Below, piece by piece: positions 52,901-61,055 of a stretch of DNA of 64,000 nucleotides (position 1 is the stretch's first letter; each line of letters opens with the position of its first letter). Origin of the DNA: Planctomycetota bacterium (GTDB lineage: Bacteria > Planctomycetota > UBA1135 > GCA-002686595); contig JAEUHY010000023.1 in assembly GCA_016795325.1 (NCBI GenBank), forward strand, positions 1-64,000, in the 5' to 3' direction. The notes below the pieces were generated by a model. The model was not told where the DNA came from and did no database searches. It was given only the letters and a program-made list of their open reading frames with translations. Position numbers and translations under genes: made by a program.

Positions 52901-54300
52901 AGCTGGAAGGCGTTGGTCGTGGCGCCGCTGGTGAACGGCGAAACCCACAGGTAGTAGGTCGTGCCGAGCTCGGTGCACAGGCTCATCGAGGCCTGGGTGC
53001 CCGCGCAGGACGGACCGTTGTCGTCTCCAGTCGCGACCACCGTCATGCCGTCGCAGGTTCCGACGAACGCGACCATGGCGCTGTCGAAAGACGGGGCCGA
53101 CGCGCACATGGACGCCGTCACCGTGTTGCCCGTTCCGACGAACGAGTACCACAGACCGCGCTTGGTGCCTTGGCCAGAACTGAAGGCGAGCGGCGCGGCG
53201 AAGCCGGAGATCGGGTTGTATTCAACCGTCGCGCCGGTGAAGTTGCCGACCGTCGTCGACGGGAGCGCGATCGCAACCGCGGTCGTGCAGTTGTCGTTGT
53301 CGGGCGTGGTCGTCGGCTTCACTTCGAGCGCGACCGTGGTGCCGCCGCCGAGCAGCGCGTCGGTGGCCGAGATCTGGAAGGTCTTCGTGCCGGTCGTGGT
53401 GGCCGGCGCGACCGTCGCGTCGAAGCTGTAGATGCCGTCGCCGCTGACCTGGTCGCCGTTCGTGCCGTCATCGAACAGGGTCTGCGTCGCGGAGCCGCCG
53501 ATCAAGCTCAGGTCCGCCGTCACCGCGGTCGGACCCGTGAGCGGTCCGCCGGCGCAGACGAAGGGCGAAACCTGGATCTTCACCGTCTGGCCTTCTTCGG
53601 CGAAGAACGGGTGCACCATGCCCGACACGTTGAGGCCGGTGTTCGGCGTCGTGGCCGTGTTGCGCGGGTTGACAATTCCGACGCCCCAGTCGAGGAAGCT
53701 GTTCGGCGTGTCGAGCGCGCCGCAGGTGCGGCGGTAGATCGAGTTCGTGTTCGACGCGGCCGGCGCGTTGTTGGCGGTCGTGTGCGTCACGCCGCTCGCG
53801 GAGGCGTCGTTCCAGTTGGCCGTGCCGGCGCCGACGAAGTCGACCAGCGTGGGGGCGCCGCTGTACGTCGGCACTCCGCCGACGAGCGCCGTCGTGCTGC
53901 TCACGAGCGCGACCTTGAAGTCCGTGGCCGACATGGCGATCGAGCCGGTGGCCTGCGCCGTCGGAAGGGCGAGCGACTGACCCGCGGGCACCGTCGATCC
54001 GTCAGCCTGCTTGACCAGCAGGTACTGACCGGTTCCCAGGATGAAGCTGGGGAGCGAGGTGACCGTCCAGGTCGTGCCGGCGCTCGAGGTGTATTGCACC
54101 GACCAGCCGGTCAGGTCTTGCGGGGCGCCGGTGTTGTGGATTTCGATGAAGTCGCTCAGGTACGTCGCGTTGCCGGCGGTGCCGCCGTTGCCGCCGCCGC
54201 CGTACACCTGGCTGATCTTGACTTGAGCGCTTGCGACGCCCGCCGCCCCGAAGAGGGCCGCGGCGCACAGCACGCGTCGGACAATGTGGGACTGGTTCAT
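49924..54300 (-). CDS. Large secreted lamin-tail / thrombospondin type 3 repeat protein with the shared C-terminal module
   Basis: A 1458-residue protein from ATG 54300 with signal peptide (RRVLCAAALFGAAGVASAQ). Domains in order: a lamin-tail domain (~25-200; YLSDFIEIHNTGAPQDLTGW); an immunoglobulin-like calcium-type domain (~240-345); several pre-peptidase C-terminal-like domains, each with a cysteine pair and a DTVISVYDSC or YDTWYTF-type core (~345-1035); a block of seven thrombospondin type 3 Ca-binding units (~1050-1270; ADCNDGCP.DP.K.APG.CG); and the shared C-terminal module (~1310-1458; YCTSGTSSIGCVATI to TLLP). This is typical of cell-surface or matrix proteins. The TSP3 units come from a 99-bp tandem repeat. 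The gene reads leftward into a strong hairpin. Confidence 0.9.
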   Translation of the reverse strand: MNQSHIVRRVLCAAALFGAAGVASAQVKISQVYGGGGNGGTAGNATYLSDFIEIHNTGAPQDLTGWSVQYTSSAGTTWTVTSLPSFILGTGQYLLVKQADGSTVPAGQSLALPTAQATGSIAMSATDFKVALVSSTTALVGGVPTYSGAPTLVDFVGAGTANWNDASASGVTHTTANNAPAASNTNSIYRRTCGALDTPNSFLDWGVGIVNPRNTATTPNTGLNVSGMVHPFFAEEGQTVKIQVSPFVCAGGPLTGPTAVTADLSLIGGSATQTLFDDGTNGDQVSGDGIYSFDATVAPATTTGTKTFQISATDALLGGGTTVALEVKPTTTPDNDNCTTAVAIALPSTTVGNFTGATVEYNPISGFAAPLAFSSGQGTKRGLWYSFVGTGNTVTASMCASAPSFDSAMVAFVGTCDGMTVVATGDDNGPSCAGTQASMSLCTELGTTYYLWVSPFTSGATTNAFQLDISDNGTPCTGAVASTTCAAPTGGAAEAEGRQGPSANDGCDGNPVSATGLFQAITPGTFPAFNAVVGTSRSFNNLRDFDWYRFQAATSDIFTAQITSQFPGTVEFRQLSGTGTCSTNTLIVQSAVGPRCGTTVLNSTVTAGNWYALRVMPLSSPVITTPLSTAHVGGIALSPTLNHYKLEARLGGPPANDLCANAATLVASQSGNTGSATNDGASTCDATGNDVWYTFTNGAATVNLNLDTCASGTDTVISVYDSCGGLELACNDDATGTPCSGPASALSLLVSPSQTVKIRVSDKGAVGGVSFTLNRTITIPNDPCSGAILVAIPSATAGTTVGATLDAGLPVCTGPGVNDFGGNTAITAPSLWYRVNSPVNQTIYADVLNASHDSKISVYTGSCAAPVCVTMNDDANAAFKSKLAFQAVAGQDYFIMVHGFGTAAGTFTLNVTADATPSNDLCANATGLTGISGSIGGTNVGATGDNTTVESQTIATCATDGTHYDTWYTFTPSCSGSVTFTTCGAFDTILSVHSACSTASAGNLITGACNDNGAGACAPGSEVTVALTGGVPVFVRVATAGALTPSAGGGAAYTLTWAELDSDLDGVADCNDGCPLDPLKIAAGQCGCGVVDTDTDGDLTADCNDGCPNDPAKTAPGVCGCGVSDVDSDGDLTPDCNDGCPADPAKVAPGICGCGVSDADSDGDTVADCNDGCPNDPLKVVPGICGCGVADTDSDGDAVADCNDGCPNDPLKIAPGICGCGVADTDTDGDGTPDCNDGCPADPLKIAPGICGCGVADTDTDGDGVADCDDNCVTLANPLQEDCDLDNVGNACELANGTQTDFNLNSIPDNCEPGLTVSYCTSGTSSIGCVATIGGSGVASASATAGYFVTTSGVEGQRQAITYYSLFGPKAPPTPFGAGFLCVKAPTQRMGNLQAGGTPGFCNGSVQVDVLDWAQNHPNGQGVPFTAGLTLNFQSSIRDPLSPGTRVMSNAIQVTLLP
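50482..51120 (-). repeat. 99-bp tandem repeats encoding TSP3 units
   Basis: About six units spaced at exactly 99 bp (for example the CTTCAGCGGAT-type segments near 50567, 50665, 50764, 50863, 50962 and 51061) each encode a 33-residue D.D.DGD..ADCNDGCP unit. Near-identical DNA between adjacent units indicates recent expansion. It is coding, not a CRISPR array. Confidence 0.88.
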
Positions 54301-54732
54301 GGAATAGGCTCCTGAGGGAACGCGGCGCCGTGATTGGGAGGGAAGCCCGGGCGCCGAGAAGGACCTGCGAGCGGAAGTCGCGCGCGGGGGTCGCATCCCC
54401 TTGAGTGAAATCGCAAATGCGGGAATGCGCAAGGCGCGCTGCGGCGCGAGTTGAAACTTCCGTAAGGGATCCTGGCCTCGGCCGTGCTCGGCCCCCGGTC
54501 GGCTCGGCGTTCCCGGGTGGTCCGGTGCTAGGCAGCGCAGCCACAAGCCGCTCAACAAGGGCGGTTTACGGCGCTCGTGGCGCGCGTGCCGACGAACCAC
54601 GCCGAGCGTCCCGGGCGGAAGCGCCTTCGGCCGTGTCCGTCCCGCCCGGAGATGACGATTTGGGCGCTGGGCGACGGCCCTTGCCGACCCGTGGACACGC
54701 AGGCACGGCCGCTGTGAGGCCGGGCGCGGACG
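54301..54732. other. Gap upstream of the large lamin-tail gene
   Basis: No gene supported. The leftward promoter of the lamin-tail gene presumably lies at its left end. An 8-bp stem (CCGGGCGG/CCGCCCGG) lies near 54610-54650. Confidence 0.3.
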
Positions 54733-54999
54733 TCAGGCCGGGAACAGCCCCAGGAGCAGGGCAACCGCGCCCAGCGCATTCAGCCCGGCCAGCGCCGACG
54801 CCACCCAGCCCCAGGCCCCCAGGCCATGTTCGCGGGCTTCCTGGGCGAAGTTCGCCACGGCCAGCGTGCCGACGAATCCGATGCCCAGACCGAGCATCCG
54901 TTTGGGGTCGCCTCAGCAGGCGCCCGCGGCCATCCAAAAGCCGGCGGGCGCGCCGATTCCGGCCACGAGCGCAAGTTTGTTGGCGAGCGTGAGCGTCAT
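54733..54999 (-). pseudogene. Small membrane protein interrupted by an in-frame TGA
   Basis: From ATG 54999 the frame reads MTLTLANKLALVAGIGAPAG, FWMAAGAC, then TGA at 54913-54915, and without a shift continues GDPKRMLGLGIGFVGTLAVA, NFAQEAREHGLGAWGWV and ALNALGAVALLLGLFPA to TGA 54733-54735. Both parts are hydrophobic helices, as if they were one 88-codon protein with three membrane segments. The TGA follows a TGC, so Cys-Sec or a nonsense change are possible. An ATG at 54897 could start the second part alone (54 residues). No similarity recognised. It is marked as broken because the stop is the simplest reading. Confidence 0.45.
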
Positions 55000-55045
55000 G
55001 GTGCGGATCCTCGTCCGACCGGCTGTATCGGACAAGCGCTCGGGC

Positions 55046-56740
55046 TCAATTCAGCACGATCGGCGCAGAAGCGCCTTCGCGCGGCAGTTTGAAGTCCCGC
55101 ACGCCGGCCTCCAGGCCGTGCGGGTCGAGCAGGCGCGCCTGGTACGAGCCGGGCGGCAACTCGAGGTCGAGCTCCAGCGCCCGCGACAGCGGCACGCGTC
55201 GCAGCACGATCGCCTGCTCGTTCCAGATCTCGATCTGCCGCACGTTGCTGTCGTACTCCGGCAGCAGACGCAGCGACACCGGCGTCGGGCGCACGAGGGT
55301 GAGCTCGACGGAGTGCACGCCCGGCTCGCGGTCGAACACCAGCAGCGCTTCGAAGGCGGTCGGAGTCGCCGGCTGGGCGCCCGAGCCCGGCCGCAAGCCG
55401 CGCGCGAAGATCACCGTCCGCCCGCTGGGCATCGCGACTTCGACGAGGCCGTTCTGCGCCACGTGCGCGCGCGGCGTGATGCTCTCCTCGAGCAACGCGC
55501 CCGAACGCCACGCGCCCAGTTGCACGAGCGCCGGCGCCGGCGCGTGTCGTTCGTCGACCACGCGGATCGTCAGCGGCGCGTAGAGGTCGAGCCCGATCTC
55601 GCCCAGGTCGAGCTCTTCGCCAGGCCCGACGCGCACGCGCTCGCGCAGCTCCGCGTGGCCGGGCGCGCTCAACGTGAGGTCGTACTCGCCCGGGATCAGC
55701 GGGCGCGCGTGGAAGCAGCCCGGCGTGAGCGCGACCAGTTCGCTCGTGTCGGGGCGGCGCAGACCCGCGAGTTCCGCGTCGAGCCCGGCGCTCGCGTCGG
55801 CGAGCGGCGCCTCGCTGAGCGCGTCGACCACGCAGAAGCGCACGGAGGCGAGCTGCGCGGTGACGTCTTCGCGCGCCATCTCGAACTGCACGACGTTCGT
55901 GCCGCCGCTCACACGCGCCCAGCCGAAGAAATGGCGGTGGAAGGCGAGCGCGACCCAGAACACTGGCGCGTCGGGACGCTGGAAGCGCGCCACGTCGCGC
56001 GGGTCCACGTGGCCGCGTTCGTAGTGCGGGCTCACGAAGGACGATTGCGCATTGCGGAACGCCGGCTCGATGCTCGGCCAGTTGAGTTCGTCCTGCGGCT
56101 GCGACGTGCTGACCCACATCTGGAAGCCGCCTTCGAACACGGCCGCCGGTTCGAGCGAGAGCGCCTGCGCGATCGCGCCGTAGGGCTCTCCGCTCGAGGT
56201 CACCGCGCGCACGAGCACCCAGCTCGCCGGCCACAGTCCGATGCGCCGGCGCAGCGAACGCGCAGCGTCGATCTCGACGCTTTGGCTGTGCTCGTGGAAG
56301 CCGCGCGCGCGCACGTCGAGGGTCCACGCGCCGCTCGCGACGCCGCGCGCCGCGAGCGCGTTGCGGCGTTCGTCGGAGCTCAACGCCACGCGCACACCGT
56401 CGCGCGACAACACGGCTTCGGCGTCCTCGATCCGAGCGTTCCCGCTGGTCGCGTCGTAGAGCTCGAGCACGAACTGCGGCTCGTCCGCCGCGGCGTCGGC
56501 GCGCAGCGAATCCGAAGCGCTCGATGCGGCGCTGCTCGCGTCGTCGAGCACGGTGCGTGTCGCGCTGTCCGCGGCCGGCTCGACGTCGGCGGAATTTCGC
56601 CGCGGCGTTGCTGCACGGGCGTCGTGCGTCGTGTTCGGCCGCGCGTCTTGTGTCTGTGGCGTTTCGCGCGACACGAACAGCCAGCCGAGCAACACCGCGA
56701 GCGTGAGCACCGCGACCAGACCGAGAACCTTCCTCGCCAT
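55046..56740 (-). CDS. Membrane-anchored protein with repeated carboxypeptidase-regulatory-like beta domains
   Basis: A 564-residue protein. An N-terminal signal anchor (GLVAVLTLAVLLGWLFV) precedes a Ser/Ala/Asp-rich linker (~25-85) and four or five beta-sandwich-like segments. The latter two resemble carboxypeptidase regulatory-like domains: CFHARPLIPGEYDLTLSAPG, LRVRVGPGEELDLGEIGLD-type strands, VTLVRPTPVSLRLLP and LELPPGSYQARLLDPHGLEA. These domains usually support secreted or envelope proteins in planctomycetes. It is divergent from the cytochrome gene across 118 bp. Function is unknown. Confidence 0.68.
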   Translation of the reverse strand: MARKVLGLVAVLTLAVLLGWLFVSRETPQTQDARPNTTHDARAATPRRNSADVEPAADSATRTVLDDASSAASSASDSLRADAAADEPQFVLELYDATSGNARIEDAEAVLSRDGVRVALSSDERRNALAARGVASGAWTLDVRARGFHEHSQSVEIDAARSLRRRIGLWPASWVLVRAVTSSGEPYGAIAQALSLEPAAVFEGGFQMWVSTSQPQDELNWPSIEPAFRNAQSSFVSPHYERGHVDPRDVARFQRPDAPVFWVALAFHRHFFGWARVSGGTNVVQFEMAREDVTAQLASVRFCVVDALSEAPLADASAGLDAELAGLRRPDTSELVALTPGCFHARPLIPGEYDLTLSAPGHAELRERVRVGPGEELDLGEIGLDLYAPLTIRVVDERHAPAPALVQLGAWRSGALLEESITPRAHVAQNGLVEVAMPSGRTVIFARGLRPGSGAQPATPTAFEALLVFDREPGVHSVELTLVRPTPVSLRLLPEYDSNVRQIEIWNEQAIVLRRVPLSRALELDLELPPGSYQARLLDPHGLEAGVRDFKLPREGASAPIVLN

Positions 56741-56858
56741 GGGCGAGAGGTTAGTCGGCGCGGCGCGGATTTCCGCAGCGGCGCCGGCGCCGCGTCGTGT
56801 GCGACGCGCTGCGTTCGCGTGCCGCGGCTGGTGACGGCGGAGCTACGATCCGCGCTCC

Positions 56859-59564
56859 TTGAGCTCAACGAATTCACGACGAGCGGCGCTGGGCGGCGTG
56901 CTCGCGGCTTCGGTCGCGGCGTGCACGTGGAGTTGGGGCGAGCAGCACGAGCCGCCGCTGGCGCAGTTCGGCGCCGAGCAACGGCTCGAGGCCGAATTGC
57001 TCACCGCGCGCTCGCGCTGCGCCGCGTGCCACGCGGTCGACGCGAACGAACGCGTGCGACCCGAAGAGGCGCCGCGCCTCGACGGCGTCGGTGCGCGCAA
57101 ATCGCCGGAGGGATTGCGGCGCTGGCTGAGCGCGCCGCACGAGGCCAAGCCCGGCACGGCCATGCCCGATCTGCTCGCTGCGCTGCCGGCGCACGAGCGC
57201 GGCGACGTGCTCGAAGCGCTGGTGCACTTCCTCGCCGCGCAGGGCGGGCCGCTGTTGCCGCAGGAGCAGTTCGTCGATCCGCTCACGCTCGAGTCGGGCC
57301 GCCAGCTCTACCACTCGGTCGGTTGCGTCGCCTGCCACGAACCGCAGGAGTCGCGCGACGACCTCGCCGAACCGACCTGGGACTTCGAGCCCGATCGCGC
57401 GCTGGCGCCGAACATCGCCGCGGATCTGGGATCGCCCGCGTTCGACACCAGCGTCGACGCGATGGCGCGTTTCCTCGTCGATCCGCTCGCGGTGCGACCC
57501 GCCGGCCGCATGCCCGCGCTGCACTTGAGCGAACGCGAAGCGCGTTCGATCGCCACGTACCTGCTGCGCGGACAACTTGACGCGAGCTCGCTCGCCACGG
57601 CGCCAGGTTGGTCGGTCGAGTACTTCGAGTTCGACACGGCGCCGCCGGACCTCGCCCAACTCCAACCCCAACGTTCGGAGGTGGTCTCGTCGCTGCTCGA
57701 TCTCTCGCGCGAGCGGCGCGACGAGCGTTACGCCTACCGTATCCGCGGCTTCGTCGAACTCGAACGGAGCGGGCAAGTCGAGTTCGCGACGTACACCGAC
57801 GACGGCGCGCGCCTGTTCGTGGACGACAAGCTCGTCATCGACCGCTGGCACGATCAGGCGCCCGCGCACCACGACGCGTCGTTGTGGCTCGAGCGCGGCC
57901 GGCACGCCGTCGAGCTGCACTACTTCCAGAATCGCGGCGGCGCCGAGCTCGGGCTCATGTGGGGCTTGAATCCCGGCCTGCAGACGCCGATCCCGGGCGA
58001 ACTCGTGTCGCACTCCGCGTTGCGCCTCGCGCCGCCGTCGAGCAAGTTCGAACTCGATCCACGCCAGGTCGAGCGCGGCCGCGTCGAATTCGCGCGCCTG
58101 GGATGCGGCGCATGCCACGCCGTCGAGGGCCGCGAGCCGCGTGTGAGCCCGCTGCGCCCGCCGCCGCTCGCGAACCTGCGCGGAGGGCTCGATCAAGGCT
58201 GCTTGAGCGACACGCCGCGGCCCCGCGCGCCGCATTTCGACTTCGACCAGCGCGAACGGCTCGCGTTGCGCACGTTGCTGCTCGAGCCCGAGCGTTTGAG
58301 CGAGCCGCGTGAGTACGACGAAGCCGTGCACGCTGCGCTCACGCAGTTCGACTGTTATGCCTGCCACAGCCGCGGCGCACTCGGTGGACCCGACGCAGAG
58401 CGCGAGGGCTACTTCCAGCCGACCGTCGAGCTCGATCTGGGCAACGAAGGCCGCTTGCCGCCGCGACTCGACGCCGTCGGCGCGAAGTTGAAGCTCGACG
58501 CGCTCGCGCAGGTGCTCGAGACCGGTGAAGGCGTGCGCCCGTACCTCGCGACGCGCATGCCGCGTTTCGGCGCGGCGAACGTCGCGGGTCTCGCGCAGCA
58601 CTTCGCCGCGCTCGACGCGGGTCCGGGCGCTGACGACGCGCCCGAGTTCGAAGCGCAACACATCGAGTTGGGTCGCAAACTCGCCGGCTCGAAAGGCCTG
58701 GGCTGCATCCAGTGCCACTCGTTCAACGGCGTGAAATCGCTCGGCATTCCGGCGGTGGATCTTGGCGTGGTCGCGGCGCGCTTGCGGCCCGCGTGGTTCC
58801 GCAAGCTGCTCCTCGATCCGCGCAGCGTCGGCATGAACTCGCGCATGCCGATCCTGTGGCAAGAACGCGCCGACGGTTCCCTCGAGAGTCCGGTGAAGGA
58901 GCTGTGCGGCGGCGAACCGCGCGCGCAGATCGACGCGCTGTGGTCGTACCTCTCGCTCGGCGCCGGGATGCCGCTGCCCGAGGGGCTCGACACGCCCGAC
59001 ATGGTGTTCGAGCTGGTTCCGAGCGACGAACCCGAGCTGTGCGCGGTGTTCCTCGAGGATTCGAGCCCGCGCGCGATGATGGTGGGTTTTCCCGAAGGCG
59101 TGCACTACGCCTTCGACTTGCAGGACTCGCGCCTCGCGTGGATCTGGCGCGGCCGCTTCTTCAACGCCAAGGGCACTTGGCAAGCGCGCGCGGGCGCGCT
59201 CGAGCGGCCGCCGGTTCCCGACGCGCGGCGCCTGTCCTCGGGCGCGCCGTTCGCGCGCACCGCGAACCGCGAAGAATGGATCCGCAGCGCGGGCGAGGAC
59301 GCGCGCTACAAGCGCCTGGGCTGGCGCTTCGATGCGCAGCGCACGCCGATCTGGCGCTACTCGTTCGATGGAATCGAGATCGAAGAACGCATCGTGCCGC
59401 GCGTGAGCGGCGCCCGGGCAGCGTTGCTGCGCGAGTTCACGCTGCGCGCGCCGACGCCGGTCGACGAGCTTTACTTCGACATTCTCGAACGCCGCCGCGT
59501 CAGCGCTTGGACGCGCGAAGGCGAGCAGTTCGTCGCGCGCTTCACCCAGGAGATCGAGCTGTGA
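56859..59564 (+). CDS. Lipoprotein cytochrome c with PA14-type domain, five heme motifs
   Basis: A 901-residue protein from TTG 56859, the only usable start after an in-frame stop; a GTG near 56898 is an alternative. A lipobox-like VAAC follows the hydrophobic segment. Five CxxCH heme motifs are visible: CAACH (~54), CVACH (~156), CGACH (~415), CYACH (~500) and CIQCH (~610). A PA14-like domain (~230-370) holds YAYRIRGFVELERSGQVEFA, TYTDDGARLFVDDKLVIDRW and VELHYFQNRGGAELGLMWG. The C-terminal ~230 residues are unassigned. Planctomycete PA14/cytochrome fusions are thought to oxidise extracellular substrates. It overlaps its partner gene by 4 bp. Confidence 0.88.
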   Translation: MSSTNSRRAALGGVLAASVAACTWSWGEQHEPPLAQFGAEQRLEAELLTARSRCAACHAVDANERVRPEEAPRLDGVGARKSPEGLRRWLSAPHEAKPGTAMPDLLAALPAHERGDVLEALVHFLAAQGGPLLPQEQFVDPLTLESGRQLYHSVGCVACHEPQESRDDLAEPTWDFEPDRALAPNIAADLGSPAFDTSVDAMARFLVDPLAVRPAGRMPALHLSEREARSIATYLLRGQLDASSLATAPGWSVEYFEFDTAPPDLAQLQPQRSEVVSSLLDLSRERRDERYAYRIRGFVELERSGQVEFATYTDDGARLFVDDKLVIDRWHDQAPAHHDASLWLERGRHAVELHYFQNRGGAELGLMWGLNPGLQTPIPGELVSHSALRLAPPSSKFELDPRQVERGRVEFARLGCGACHAVEGREPRVSPLRPPPLANLRGGLDQGCLSDTPRPRAPHFDFDQRERLALRTLLLEPERLSEPREYDEAVHAALTQFDCYACHSRGALGGPDAEREGYFQPTVELDLGNEGRLPPRLDAVGAKLKLDALAQVLETGEGVRPYLATRMPRFGAANVAGLAQHFAALDAGPGADDAPEFEAQHIELGRKLAGSKGLGCIQCHSFNGVKSLGIPAVDLGVVAARLRPAWFRKLLLDPRSVGMNSRMPILWQERADGSLESPVKELCGGEPRAQIDALWSYLSLGAGMPLPEGLDTPDMVFELVPSDEPELCAVFLEDSSPRAMMVGFPEGVHYAFDLQDSRLAWIWRGRFFNAKGTWQARAGALERPPVPDARRLSSGAPFARTANREEWIRSAGEDARYKRLGWRFDAQRTPIWRYSFDGIEIEERIVPRVSGARAALLREFTLRAPTPVDELYFDILERRRVSAWTREGEQFVARFTQEIEL

Positions 59565-61015
59565 TCGACCTAGCCCTTCTCGCTGCGTTGTGCGTGCAGG
59601 CGCCGGCGCAGCAGCCTCCGAGTGAGGCCGACTACTACCCGGTGGAAACGCTCGCGTTGCCCGAGCACGTCGAGCTCGAGGTCGGCGGGCTGCTGGTGCG
59701 CGCCGACGGTTCGATCCTCGCCTGCACGCGCCGCGGCGAGATCTGGTGCGTCCGCGAGGCGTTCGTCGCCGGGCGCGAGCCGCGCTTCGTGCGCTTCGCT
59801 CAGGGACTGCACGAACCGCTGGGACTGGTCGAACGCGACGGCTGGATCTATGTCGCGCAACGCGGCGAGCTCTCGCGGCTGCGCGACGTCGACGGCGACG
59901 ATCGCATGGACGAGCTCGAGACCGTGTGCGACGCCTGGCGCGTGTCGGGCAACTACCACGAGTACAACTTCGGGCCCGCGCTCGCCGCCGACGGGTCGCT
60001 GTGGATCACGACCAACAAGCCGTTTGGCGACGAGCCCTTCGGGCGCGCGAAGTGGCGCGGTTTCGCGCTGCGCATCGGGCTCGACGGTTCGATGCAGCCG
60101 ATGTGCGCGGGGCTGCGTTCGCCGGCCGGAATCGGCGCCGCGCCGACGGGCGAGCTCTTCTACACCGACAACCAAGGCGAGTGGTGCGGGGCGAGCAAGC
60201 TCGCGCAGCTCGAGCCGGGCGATTACCACGGGCATCCCTGGGGCGCGTTTTCCTGCGCGGATCCGCTGTGGAAGTTCGCCAAGCCGGGCGACTCGCCGGA
60301 CGGGATCCTGATGCCCGAAGCGGCGGCGCGTGTGCAGAGCTTCAAGCTGCCCGCCGTGTGGTTTCCCTACGACAAGATGGGGCGCTCACCGTCGGGCTTC
60401 GTGTGGGACACGAGCGCCGGCGCATTCGGGCCGTTCGCCGGTCAGTTGTTCGTCGGCGACCAGTACCAGTCGTCGGTGCTGCGCGTGCAGCTCGAACAGG
60501 TTGGCGGTCGCTGGCAAGGTGCGTGCTTCCCGTTCCGCCGCGGCTTGTCGAGCGGCGTCGTGCGCGTGGCGTGGGATGGACGCGGCGGACTGCTCTGCGG
60601 GCTCACCGACCGCGGGTGGGGGAGTCTGGGAAATCGCACGCACGGTCTCGAGCGTCTGAGCTGGAGCGGCGCGACGCCCTTCGAGTTGCGCAGCATGTCC
60701 GCGCGCCCCGACGGCTTCGAACTCGAGTTCACCGAGCCGCTCGAGCGCGCCGGCGCCGGCGAAACCGCGCGCTTTCAGCTGAAGAGCTACACCTACTTGC
60801 TGCACGAGAACTACGGCAGCGACGAGGTCGACACACGCGAACTCGCTGTGCGCCAAGCGCGTGTCTCCGACGATGCACGTCGGGTGCGGCTCGTCGTCGA
60901 CGAGCTCCGCGAAGGCTACGTGCACGAGCTGAAGCTCGACGTGCGCTCCGCGAGCGGCGCGCCGCTCCTCCACGACGCGGCGTACTACACGCTCGTCGTT
61001 CGACCGCGCGAATGA
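59561..61015 (+). CDS. Secreted beta-propeller dehydrogenase-like protein (sorbosone/glucose dehydrogenase type)
   Basis: A 484-residue protein. The GTG start at 59561 overlaps the cytochrome gene stop (GTGA), so the two are translationally coupled. A short signal peptide (IDLALLAALCVQAPAQ) is followed by a PQQ/glucose-sorbosone-dehydrogenase-like propeller: LVRADGSILACTRRGEIWCV, GLHEPLGLVERDGWIYVAQR, GELSRLRDVDGDDRMDELET, GGLRSPAGIGAAPTGELFYT-type blade and FVGDQYQSSVLRVQLEQ. It would pass electrons to the cytochrome. A domain after the propeller (~385-484) is unassigned. The substrate is unknown. Confidence 0.85.
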   Translation: MIDLALLAALCVQAPAQQPPSEADYYPVETLALPEHVELEVGGLLVRADGSILACTRRGEIWCVREAFVAGREPRFVRFAQGLHEPLGLVERDGWIYVAQRGELSRLRDVDGDDRMDELETVCDAWRVSGNYHEYNFGPALAADGSLWITTNKPFGDEPFGRAKWRGFALRIGLDGSMQPMCAGLRSPAGIGAAPTGELFYTDNQGEWCGASKLAQLEPGDYHGHPWGAFSCADPLWKFAKPGDSPDGILMPEAAARVQSFKLPAVWFPYDKMGRSPSGFVWDTSAGAFGPFAGQLFVGDQYQSSVLRVQLEQVGGRWQGACFPFRRGLSSGVVRVAWDGRGGLLCGLTDRGWGSLGNRTHGLERLSWSGATPFELRSMSARPDGFELEFTEPLERAGAGETARFQLKSYTYLLHENYGSDEVDTRELAVRQARVSDDARRVRLVVDELREGYVHELKLDVRSASGAPLLHDAAYYTLVVRPRE

Positions 61016-61055
61016 CGTCGGCGAGCGTTGGCGCGCGGCGCCCGCACGCGCCTCG

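Noticed and set aside
49648..54315. 1555-codon open frame on the + strand opposite the lamin-tail/TSP3 gene
   Set aside because: Arg/Val-rich low-complexity translation with no domain or signal; the minus strand encodes clear domains and a signal peptide.
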